Shown here piece by piece: positions 34,115 through 45,200 of a stretch of DNA of 64,000 nucleotides. The stretch covers positions 95,774-159,773 of the forward strand of contig CH000799.1 of the NCBI GenBank assembly GCA_000149265.1. Direction: 5' to 3'. Each line of letters begins with the position of its first letter. Position 1 is the stretch's first letter. A program made the position numbers and the translations under genes. The notes beneath the pieces were generated by a model. It did no database searches, was not told the origin of the DNA, and saw only the letters and a list, made by a program, of their open reading frames with translations. Source of the DNA: Ciona savignyi (Eukaryota; Chordata; Ascidiacea; Phlebobranchia; Cionidae).

Positions 34115-36753
34115 ATGGTGTTCGATGCTTGGAGGTCACGGGGGGGTCCGACCCAGCACCCTGCAATGCCGACCCCTGTTACTTCTGACGTACTAGAAGT
34201 GGGGTTCATCTTCGCGTTCTGCATCCTTGCATTTTCTTTCGCCCTGATTATCCCGGGGTATAAAGGAATCGCCGTAAGTCACTATGATTACAAATGTTAG
34301 CGAACAGTTTTTATATCGATAACTATTGCATAGTGTTGCAATGTATCGGCGGTGCATTAGTTTTACCTGGAGGCATTGTGTTATGCAAATTGACGTGAAC
34401 TGAAAACGTCGCAAACGATATTTTGTTATATAGTGTTATTAAAACAAGCTTAAGTAAGTTAAAAATTTAAAGTTATATGTTGGTTAAGCGTTGAAGCTAT
34501 GCGCGGTAACTATTAACACAAAGCAGAAGTCGCGTGGTGCGTGACAGACGTTGATCGACTTGCTGGGAATTTCCATTGGCTTTGTTTCAACAGAAACTTT
34601 TCCAGCAGAACTAACGTTACGTCACAAAATCAACATTTAAACAAAACCTGCCATACTAAGTATAGTGTAAGGTTCCGCATTCGGTTGCGACTTGTCTGGC
34701 GTGTCTGGTGATGGTAGTTATCCAAGTTTTAAATAACTTTTCTCAAAGAGGTCCCGATATCAAGCGCTTGGTTATAATACAAAAATAGATCATGGTGGAG
34801 TCGTTAGGGATCATACGGTCGAGCTTGATTTTAACGCGTCACCTGACACCAAAGAATGCATTACCTACGTTTTAACCACATGACTTCATGACAAAAGAGC
34901 GTAACTATTTGACGATTTTGTTTTGGATGAATACGTCCCCGAAATTCAGCATAATTTGCGGTTTTGTGATCCTCACCTCAGCAATTTATTTTCCCAACAT
35001 CTTATTTTAAACCCTACTTTTATTTATGCTTTCAGCGGCTGTACTTCGTCCTTCGAGTTGTGATCAGTTTATTCATTGGCGCTTCCATATTCCGTAAGTT
35101 GCTTTTTTACCTGGAAAACCCTTATAAAGTTGGAAATCACATTTAGTATTAAAATTCCCTCAATTGAATTCAAGGTATTTAACATCGAATTAAAAGCAGC
35201 AACACTGTACTTTTTATATTTTAAAATAAAAATAATAATTTTAAACATGCATCTGCAGTTGGAGTATTGGGCCAGGATTGGGAAAGTGCCGAAATAGAAA
35301 CGAAAACGGCATACAAAGCGTTTACCAACACCGAGATACATGCGAAGATTGGAATGAAGATTGGTCTCGGTTCGGTTAACGTCACGCTGAAAGGTTTGTA
35401 CTGAAATGGTAAAACCTGATCCTTTAAACATATATAGAACTAAGAATAAACCGTAGAAGACAAAGGGAAATCGGACCTCTATGTATATAGCATCGCTCTT
35501 CAGCGGTGTGTACTGAATGCCCAATTGTTTACCGGACAATACGTTAGGTATACTACTGCGAGATATTATACGAAAGGTTTTCAATATAAGTCCAGAATTT
35601 TAAACAATGGTATCACCGGGTACTGTTTGTTAGTTTTTAATACAATTTGTTGGGGTGTAGTTATTTGATCATATGACCTATACCGTAAAAATTAAAACAA
35701 TTATTTATGAGAACTTATGTGTGCAGAATACAAAGTTGAACATACAGTCAAAAAGTCTAAGGGCCACTTTATTCATCTTACCGATCTAGCAATGTTAACT
35801 ATTAAGACAACCAACATTTATAACTCTTGTTGGTGAAGTTTCTACTCGAACGAAGAGCTTATTCCTAACCCTATTTCCACAGGAACTCCTGTTTACCAAG
35901 TTGTCGGCCATAGTGACAGCGTAAACTTTACCGAACGGATTGATTACAATGAGAGATTTCATTGGGCGTGGAGACAAGGACGCATCGGCTTTGGACCTTA
36001 CGGTGAGATTCAAGCTGTAAAGTACAATATTCAGTGTGATTGAGAAAACAAACTTGATAAGTTTTTTTGCATCTAAACCGATGCGTGCTTGATTGTGTAA
36101 AATATAAGGCCCACGCAATTCAACGAAATTTGACCACGATATACTTGTATGACTATATATGGACATGTCAATATTTGTGAACCCACCAAAGTAATGAAAA
36201 ACACAGAAGAAAAGGAACGAAAGTAGTTAACTTTCACATAGATTTAATTCCATGTCAAAGTGGCTATATGAAAGGCAGATGTAAATATTCGTATTATTTC
36301 ATCGCACACGCAAGCAATAAAGATATATTTACTTCCATAGCTGGACGTATAAATCAGGAGTTCCGACAGGCGCAATACAGGGGAGTCCCGCTGCCAATCC
36401 AATGGATCGCAGAATACTTCACATTGGATGGGGAGTTGATCCGCTGGGGAAGGTCCTATCGCACGGCGGGATGGTTCACCAATGAAGTTTTGTGGTATGT
36501 TAATATAAACAGGGCCGGTTTTAGGCCGATTTGACCGATTAGATCAAATTGGGCCCCGCACCTTAAAGGGGCCCCGCGCTAGCGGGCGTCTTTCTGTATT
36601 ACGAGGTTTAAAATACTACTGAAACGTAAAATAAAAAGTGAAATAATATTCTTTCTCATAATATCAATTTGTTATGCATCGTAACTAAGTCAAATTTATA
36701 TTTCTGTGTCTGCCTGTTACGTCATAATGAATATGGTTGCTAAACAATATATA

Positions 36754-36804
<51 letters not shown>

Positions 36805-39800
36805 TATATAAGTGTTTGGAAGTAAAACAATACCGGTATATCGTAAATAGACATCCACATTACCTTTAATTTGTTTTATAGCAAGTATTAAATGTCTATT
36901 TTTGTAGTTAGTATGTACTGGTATGTATTTTATGATATATAAACACCCATAAATTTTGCTATGAAGAGTAGGGGCCCCGCCATCACATTTCTAATTGGGC
37001 CCCGCGGTTCCTAGCACCGGGCCTGAATATAAAACAATTAATTGATTACATTGCATCGGGAGCAGTATGGATTGGATGAGATTGCTTTCTCGCTTTCTAG
37101 TTCCTAGTATGAAGTCGCGATAGTTCAGCCGAAAGATCGAAAAGTGCATAAATACAAGGCGTTTAACCAATTATTCTCCCCCATCTCTCCTATACGCAAA
37201 CTGACATCAAAAAGGGCTATCACCCAAAAGCCTGTAACAGGAACCCCCCCCTATGTTTTATTTTGCTTTTCAACATTTCCAGCTGGTACTTCCTAGTACA
37301 TCTGGACATTTTTCGCATAAAACAGCTAGGAAATACAGAATCAACAGCTTTGTTTCACGAAGCTCTGCTCTTCTATCACAAAATTTTCCAGCTAAATGAA
37401 AACACGGGCGCGCAGCCAAGCATATGCTTCTAACCTTATAAACATTAAAAATCACTATCATTGAAACTCAGCAAACTACTCATTTAAAAACCATGAGTAA
37501 CAGGGTACCTTTCGTCAGATCTGGTTGCGCAGACATCTATTAATTGTTAATACGCCATGTATAGCACGTGGTCCTGGAGATAATTTCCTGGTTTCAGGAC
37601 GGTTTTGTGGGCGAATTGTTAGCGTGCCCGATTAATGAACTGGATTTGATTAAAAAAAGGATCATAGCAAAGAAAAAATAGGATAAGGTCGGAGTTTTGA
37701 AATTCAGAAAAGAACAACTTTGGCAAGTTTTTTACTATCTTCACTTACGCACATTACTATATGATGATTATACATCGGTGATCACCAGACTTATCTCTTA
37801 TAACAAAAAATGGATTTTAATCGCCATAGAGTTATAGAAGCATATCGATTATATTATATCAATAATGTAAAATATAAAAATAATAATATTAAATATAAAA
37901 ATAATCGTTAATATAAAGTTATAGTTTATACAAAATAGAAGAAGGCCTGTTTAGTTATTCTGGACTTAAGAATTATTTGTCTATTTTTTGTATTATTAAA
38001 TCCAGTTACTACTTTCCCTATGTATATTCGGAATGTATGGAAGGAGATAATTAAGCCGTTTGCATTCTTGGGGGAAATCCACTTGTATGAGTTTGCACGT
38101 AGTTAAAATCAGATAACTTGTAAGGGAAATTTGTGTGGTATCAATAATTTGTCACTGTTATCGTGAGATACATGTTATTGTTAGATACATATTGTTGAGA
38201 CGAATGAGCCAACAATCCAATTACAGAAGCAATTTAAATGTATATACCTATACGATAGAGTTTTAATTTTTGTTTAACTCAAAACCAGTATTTAGTAAGA
38301 TAGACTTTTTTCATGATGTGTCTTAAACCAAAAACACACGAGTCTGTATACGAGACGATTGCACTAACCGTTCGGCCACACAGTCGCTGTTTAAGAAAAA
38401 TACAAAAAAAATTGTTTTGACTTTTAAGGGTTTTTTGTTTTTTATTGGCGTTATACACAGAAAAGAATTGGCGCTATATTTTTTTACCACAAAAAATAAC
38501 TATATTGGAAAGCAAAACAATAAAATAAGGAATAGCAACAAAAAAATACAAAAAGTGCTAGGTACAAGCTGATACAACTCTCTATGCCATCTAGTGTCCA
38601 TAATGACCAGACTCGACTTTCTTTAGGACGGCGGTTCCGGTTTGGTTGATCGCAAACATTCTGTCCGGGGTGGTGCTCTTCTACGCTGGCTGCATGTTCA
38701 TGCTTACATCGGCCTTTATGTTTGTCAGCCTTATCATATGGTCTACCATCAAATGGGGTTCACAGCCACTCACCATTCCCTTCGAAGATGCTGTATTAAA
38801 CCCACATTACGGTGCAAGTTTCTGGTTGGTTCTCGCTGGCGGTGAGACCAAATTTTTACTTTTATACGCCTTTAATAATTGTAAAAATATGAAGATCTAT
38901 TTTTTAATATACATAAATAAAAAACAATTGCCAGTATATTAAATTGTCTTCCTTTATATAGGAATTGTCTCATTTTTGTACGGAGCAATTATCGTGGCAA
39001 TGGACTGGTTTTTGCCCCAGGCCATCGCCGATTTCTTTGGAAATGATGTGTTGCAAGACAGCGAACAGTTTTACCACAAAAAAGAAGAGCAGGATGAAAG
39101 TCCATCAGGTTATTATCCCCGACGTGTATTGAGTTTAATAAAATAGCTGATAAATAAAATAATGGCTATGTATATAAAGTGCATATTACCTGAAAAAAAC
39201 GGTCAATTACATAAACCCATCTCTCCATCAGTATCTGTACATGTATTACTTAATGCTAAGGTTTGTGAAAGATGATGAAATTATTTTTGTAGGACGATAT
39301 ATATATTATTATTATCAAGTACCCCAGTAGTAAATATGTATGTTATTCTTTAGGCATTCAAGGACGGAAATCAACTGATCGTAAAGGCATCAGCGGAGTT
39401 CAACGACGGGTAATTAGCTGTTTCTTCAAATATATTTGGTAGATATCCGATGGTTGGTCAACACTTACCTGGTTTAGATGCCGTCGTCGTCAGTCGAAAG
39501 GCTGGGTGACAAAACTAGTTGTTAGCAATTCGGTACTGTCACTGAAAAAAAAACTTAGCTTACATTTCTTAACCCTTGTGGATTTGGTTGTTAAAACTCT
39601 GCATCGAGACGTAATTTATGCTGCATTAGCTCGATCCGTTACCCAAACTCGAACAATAACCAAACTATTTTACCTTCGATGCTGTTAGCTATTAGATTAG
39701 TTTTCAATATCACGTTTGTATTTTAGCTGTTAATAAAAATGCTATGGCTGTGTACTTTTAACGCAATAAATCTGACGTCTATACTGTGCCTCACAGCTTT

Positions 39801-40222
39801 TTTTGGTTATTCTAACAGTACATATATCACAGCTTGCAGCCACCACTAAAGTTGACCACATTTCACGTAACTGGGCGAGCAGAAGACGAAAGGCTCGTGC
39901 GACAATGAGAAAAGACTTGCACCTCGATGAAGATATTCAGGAAGAAGCTCGGGAAGACAATGGCGGGATCGTTTACACAAATCATGCCTTTGAAGAGGGA
40001 TCGAGCTTTGATTCAAAAAGGGCACCACATTTGGAAGAGGGGCAACCAACAACTCATAACGACCTGGATGATTATGAACCGGCTGAAGATCTTCGAACCC
40101 CCAGCTCTGTCATCGTGTATGAAAACGAAGGATATGAAGACGCTGCAGAGGCTTTGGCAGGTCGTGTGGCAAAAGAGTCGTGTGCCAATGCTTACGAAAC
40201 TTTTGCCACAACGCCAATGTAG
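34115..40222 (+). CDS. DUOXA: Dual oxidase maturation factor (DUOXA), complete (477 codons)
   Basis: DUOXA is a five-pass membrane protein that brings dual oxidase (DUOX) out of the ER and forms the active H2O2-producing complex with it at the plasma membrane. Nine exons: 34115-34273, 35036-35093, 35259-35393, 35883-36002, 36341-36494, 38627-38841, 38962-39108, 39354-39409, 39833-40222; all phases close. The first membrane segment is GFIFAFCILAFSFALIIPG and the second LYFVLRVVISLFIGASIF. The extracellular loop has glycosylation sites NVT and NFT and the family block IDYNERFHWAWRQG. Later segments include WTAVPVWLIANILSGVVLF and FWLVLAGGIVSFLYG. The last exon is a long acidic cytosolic tail with two similar motifs, IVYTNHAFEE and IVYENEGYED. 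Length fits the long vertebrate DUOXA1 form. Intron 5 contains a hAT MITE, a TIR element and a SINE. Confidence 0.95.
36510..37025. mobile_element. hAT-type MITE, family 3, in DUOXA intron 5
   Basis: Ends CAGGGCCGGTTTTAGG and CCTAGCACCGGGCCTG, 516 bp. The 8-bp target duplication AATATAAA lies at 36502-36509 and 37026-37033. GGGGCCCCGC blocks stand near both ends. The element begins only 15 bases after the exon-5 donor GT (36495). Confidence 0.92.
36746..36801. repeat. (TA)n microsatellite inside the hAT MITE
   Basis: Nearly uninterrupted TA dinucleotides with one short T/A-rich break near 36755. Confidence 0.95.
37157..37564 (-). mobile_element. Unclassified TIR element (MITE), copy 3 of 3, most diverged
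   Basis: Left end GGCGTTTAACCAATTATTCT and right end TTAATTGTTAATACGCC form an inverted repeat. Shared blocks with the other two copies: CATCTCTCCTATACGCAAAC, ACGGGCGCGCAGCC, AACTCAGCAAACTACTC and GGGTACCTTTCGTCA. It lies within DUOXA intron 5. Confidence 0.75.
38335..38393 (-). mobile_element. SINE head fragment (tRNA-Ser/Leu-like)
   Basis: Minus strand GCGACTGTGTGGCCGAACGG then TTAGTGCAATCG, matching the heads at 20043, 31108 and 60838. It is in DUOXA intron 5, about 230 bases before exon 6. Confidence 0.65.
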
Positions 40223-40487
40223 AGAGTGAAGCAAAGACTTTTGAAAACAAAGTACTATTGTTGATACGACAGGAAATTTTAGGTATTCCTATTTAGCTAC
40301 GGAAAAAACACAATTGCAATGAATATTATTGCGATGAAACTCGTTAGCCACCTTTTGTTATACTTCTGTGACCACAATCCCTGTAGATATATATCCTAAT
40401 ATTTAACTGAATCAGTTAAAGTACAAATATTCCTGATGACATTTTAATCCTGAGAAGAAATGGGTATTTTAACAATGAAAATGTTTT

Positions 40488-40609
40488 AAAGTACACATTA
40501 CGGCCGGCAAATACAACCAGAACCAAATTACGTAAGCTACCACAACCAACGTTTCGATTGGGACGGAAATGTCTACGAGGCACCACATGCGGTTAGGCTT
40601 ACGCTTTAA
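40488..40609 (+). other. Possible additional DUOXA tail exon
   Basis: An open stretch ending in TAA at 40607-40609 reads ..GRQIQPEPNYVSYHNQRFDW and later NVYEAPHAV. YVSYHNQRFD resembles the two tail motifs of DUOXA exon 9 (IVYTNHAFEE, IVYENEGYED), and Tyr-rich NVYEAP resembles CANAYET at the exon 9 end. A weak acceptor (TTTTAAAG) precedes it at 40487. It could be an alternative last exon or a coding remnant in the 3' UTR. No donor in exon 9 with matching phase was found, so the link is unproven. Confidence 0.35.
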
Positions 40610-42272
40610 AAAAGGGGATCGAAAAATTTTAAAGATTTCCGGAATGTTATGGCATTTAATCCATAAACAAGGTTAACGGTACCATTTGTAGCATTTTACT
40701 CTACCTTGTAATCTAAAAAACTGTTCACATTCAAATGTTATAGACCCACTGCAATTTTGTAGTTTGCTATACATATTGTAAGAACTTTTGTTAAATACTA
40801 TTTATATTTATATAAATATATATATACAATATTATTAACTTTTGTTATGTTAATCCTATTTGGTCAGCTGTTGTCACATTTAATTAGTGTCTTGTCATCA
40901 CTACCGGTGACCTTTTTTATGGATTAAAAGGAAAGTTTAATTAAGGAAGAAAGGAATTCGATTCTATTCTCTAAAACAAATTGAACATTGATTTTTGAAT
41001 CGATTCAATCAAAGTAACAATATATATCTACACGCTTATGTTACAGGTTAAATTATTAATGCCGATGTTTCCCTGTTCTAGTTTTCTTTATTGCCGTTAT
41101 TCATGTACATTAATATTTAGAATACCTTTCTGTGTATTCTTTATTCGCTATCTGGGCACTTAGACTATGTGTAATGATTGTCAGCAGCTTGTACAGTTAG
41201 AAACACGTTCTCCTATATACTATATTAAATGCCGACACGGCTAAAAGTGTAAATAAATGCTTTATGTGCAGTCAATACATACCTCGTGTTGCATTCCATA
41301 GAAATAAGTATAGCATATATATTGTACGGCATATCCTCGAAATACGTTACTGATGTGGCCATTAGCATAATCAGCCATCGGATAAAAGCTCTAAGTACAT
41401 GAAAGAAGCTAAAATAAGGTTTTCACGCTTGAGTGGTAGGTGTGGAATAATTTCCCGCTCTTACAAAACAACAGTCAATGAGCGCTCAGAAATATGATAC
41501 CTATGTAATTATTAAACGGTTTCTTTTGTTGTGTTCAAGAGAACGCGTAGATAATTCTAACCTTAAAAAATGACAACAGCTGCATCTGTTGCACTCCTTG
41601 CAGCTTCAACCCCCTTTTTCAACCGTTAACCTAGATGTTTCCTCGATCACGTGATCTCAGACCACGTGATGTAGTAAATCGATTTTTTAAGGCGTGGACG
41701 CCTGCTTGCAGAAGTTAATTGCATTATATATATGCTGCTGCGCTTAACTTTTACTATCATTTGTTTAGTCTTCGTCCTGTGGTGTATTGTATTGTTGCGA
41801 CTTAAATTCGACGATAGCCTACGGCATTTAATTATTTGTTATACGCGTGGAAGCTTTCTGTTAGGCCAATAATCAAATAGGCGAAAGTATAGAAAAGGCG
41901 TCCTGTTTCTTTCTGTTTGCAAGAAATACAAACAACCTTGCCTATATGTACAACAACAACTAAGGTTATAGATTGTACTAAATAATCAGTTCATGCAGAG
42001 TATCGCATTAAACGGCAACCGCCAAAAACAGAAGTTAACTTCCCATAAGCTTATTAGTGTGTAGCATTAAATTACACCCGTTTGTTATAATATTGGATTT
42101 CAGGCAAGACACCGTGGTACACTCTGTTGGCTTACGTTTAAAAATGTAACGGTATGCAATCAAACCGTTGATTTACATTTGAAAAACAAATTTTCAAAAC
42201 TGTATTAACCCATATTATATGTTGTTTTTCAGTGTTCATCAAGAAAATTTGAACAAACGGTAGGTGGTAAGC
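40610..42272. other. Intergenic between DUOXA and ATP1B
   Basis: No gene or repeat recognised. An AATAAA at about 41253 could serve DUOXA, although it is over 1 kb from the stop. The stretch just before 42273 includes the ATP1B upstream promoter; an acceptor TTGTTTTTCAG at about 42231 indicates that the leader of exon 1A may itself be spliced. Confidence 0.45.
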
Positions 42273-45200
42273 ATGTCCGATACAAAAGATTCAGATAGTG
42301 ATTCTGGCACCGGGAGATGTGCAGGCTGCATGGAATCAACATCCGAGAAGTTCCGTGGTTTCCTCAACTTCTTGTGGAATCCGGAGGAGAAGACTGTGCT
42401 TGGACGTGGCGGCAAAAGCTGGGGTAAAATGTTTTAGCTAAATTTTATTACAAATAGAATTTTTTTTTAATAATGATGATTTATGACCTGCTGTGGAAAA
42501 TCAATTGATGGGTTTAACTTAAACAGTAGCGAAGTCTCATAAATCATATACTGGTTTAACACACTGCAATAGCTATGATAGTATGACTATGACACATAAG
42601 AATCTGACAAATCTACATGAGATTAAGCTATAATGTGAGTTTTGCTATCCGGAAAAATAAAACCTGAATGAAGTATATTTGTGTTTTTAAGATCTCTGGT
42701 AAAAAAATAGAAATTTTGACTTTGGCATACCTTTAGCTAAAGCTTATTATAAGTGTGTGTTTGAAAAAACATTACCAGTATATATAAAAATAAATACTGA
42801 TAGAAAGCAGAAACGGGGTAACTTTTCCCATAAGACAAACCGCAAAACTGCTACAGAGCAGTCATCTCTTTTAAATATATTATACTGTAAAACACATTTT
42901 AAAGTACTTTATTAGATTGGAACCCGGAATATCTTTTTATAATGTACATGGTAGATAATAAATATGTACTAGTATCTTCTCAAAACACTTATATATGATA
43001 TAAATTCAAGAATGGCATGCCGGTATTTTGATTATTACAGTGAATGGAAAACGCAGGGGCTGCTTTGACACCTAGAATCATCAGAGTAGTTTTTGCCTCT
43101 TATTAAGTTTGGTTACCAAAGAAATTGTAGGGTGTCGTTTATGTTACGAGTTACATTTATTTTTAGTGGTTAAGTTATCCACTGGGTTCAACCCATTAAT
43201 CTACTAGTTTCAAGCAATACCGGTATCTGTTTAGTGTCTTGTGTAAATACTTATGCTAAAGCCATGTTTTAAACCCAACATCTTTTTGGCCTGTTAATGG
43301 TTTGTAAATCAATTTGTTCAGTTTCTTTTCCGTATAATTAGGTTGCAAGAACATTTTCCATGGAATCATTGTCTCACTTTTTAAAACAATTAAAAAAAAA
43401 TAAGATATTTTTCTACAGTTGGAGTGTTAAAATAAAAGTTTGGGGTAACAATTTTTAGGGTCGTGCTAAGTGTGTCGGTTAACTCTGGAATGATAAACTA
43501 ATTTTTTATAAAGGTCTTTTAAGAAACCTTAATTGTAAACTGACATCGCATTGCAAAATAATGGTAAATCCATTTTTCTTGTTAGTTAACTATTATTAAT
43601 ATATAGGTAAATCCACAGCTTTATCCTGATTTTATCAAGCAAACATAGTTTTATTAAACCAGAGATTAAATTTTAACTTCATCTTCTAACTATTAATCAT
43701 TAACCAAGATAAATTTAATGTACCATACTTTTAATCAATAACAACGATAAGGTTACAACTTCTGAGAAATTGTTTTACTGTTACTCATATAAGAGTTTTA
43801 ATAATCAAAACGAAATGGGTTTTTGCAATATCTTATATGGAAATTTAAAAAATACAAAGTACACAGATGTAGCATTCACATTTTTATTGAAAGCAGGAAA
43901 TGACATGTGTTGTTTATGCATATATGACATCATATTGATTTACTACAGGATGGCATGGTTGTGTTAAGGAAAGCGTGCGTCATACCTGCTAGTTAACCAA
44001 ACGTTTTACACATTCAATTTGTTAAATGGCTACATTTTATGCACCCTGTGTTAGTTTGCTATCCTGATTTATATATGGGAATTGTCATCCCCACGCTACA
44101 TTGTTGTATGATCATTAAACTTTAGTGGTTGGGTCTTTAAATTAGTATTAGCTTTACATCGTCTTGTTATGCCCTCATTTTATAGCATTCCCACAAAGAC
44201 GTATTTTTCGTGGTAATATAACAATCCAGTACAAAAGTAACTGTGCCTGTACTTATTTAAGGTAACCAAACCTATAGTGACAGTGCGTGATGCGATTAGA
44301 TCCTCTTATAGTTTAACACATAAACTTATTACATAAGACTCATTTATGTTTGTACAGCGCCGAAATTGGTGAACTTTGTAATGCGAACCGAATCGTTGTC
44401 ATTCTGTGACGCAACGTTTTTAACAATCTTACTTTAAAATATTCCGGGCCGTAACCTCCAAAATGTATAGGCATAAACCTATTAAAACCTATTAGTCATG
44501 CTAAATGCATTTATATGTTAAGTCCATTTTTACTTAAATATATAGTTATCATCTAAACGAAATGGCGACAATGGAATTTTAAACTATGACGTCAATCTCG
44601 CGTCTTACGTAACTGTCTCGTATAACTATCGTAATTTGTCAGTGTCCTCGAAGCTGTCCGGCATAATCTAAGTTTTTTGGTTGGTTAACTGGCCCAATAT
44701 GCCTATAAAATGCTCGCGTACATAGACTAATTAAGTAGTATGATAACACAATAAAATATAAAAACTCTGACTTACTCCGCATATTTATCCATTCCACGTC
44801 TTATTAATATTCGACCGCTTTCGTCCTCGCCGGTTTCACATGAACCTAACCAACTTTATTTTCTTTTCCGTATATTTTATTCATTAAGTTTATTGGTTCT
44901 ATTCTGTACACCTTTGCGGTTTCTTCTTTACACATATGAAATTCGCAAAAACTCTTTTATAAAAGAAAAGAAAGAATTTAATCGCTCTGTTGCCCTTTGT
45001 CCAACACTCTATCGCCCAAGGGCATCGCCGCTCGATACTTGTTGAAACATAGCAATTTTAGCAGATTGCTTTTCTTTCATATAATGCTTTCTAATTCGCA
45101 GCGTCCCATTTTCAATGTTGCTAGCTGATGGATTAATGTCTCGTTGTTGGTAATTAGTTGTAATCATCGATTACCGGGCAGCGGCTTTTCGTCATATAAT

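Noticed and set aside
35069-35584. Minus-strand 171-codon frame
   Set aside because: Overlaps DUOXA exons 2-3 in antisense; shadow.
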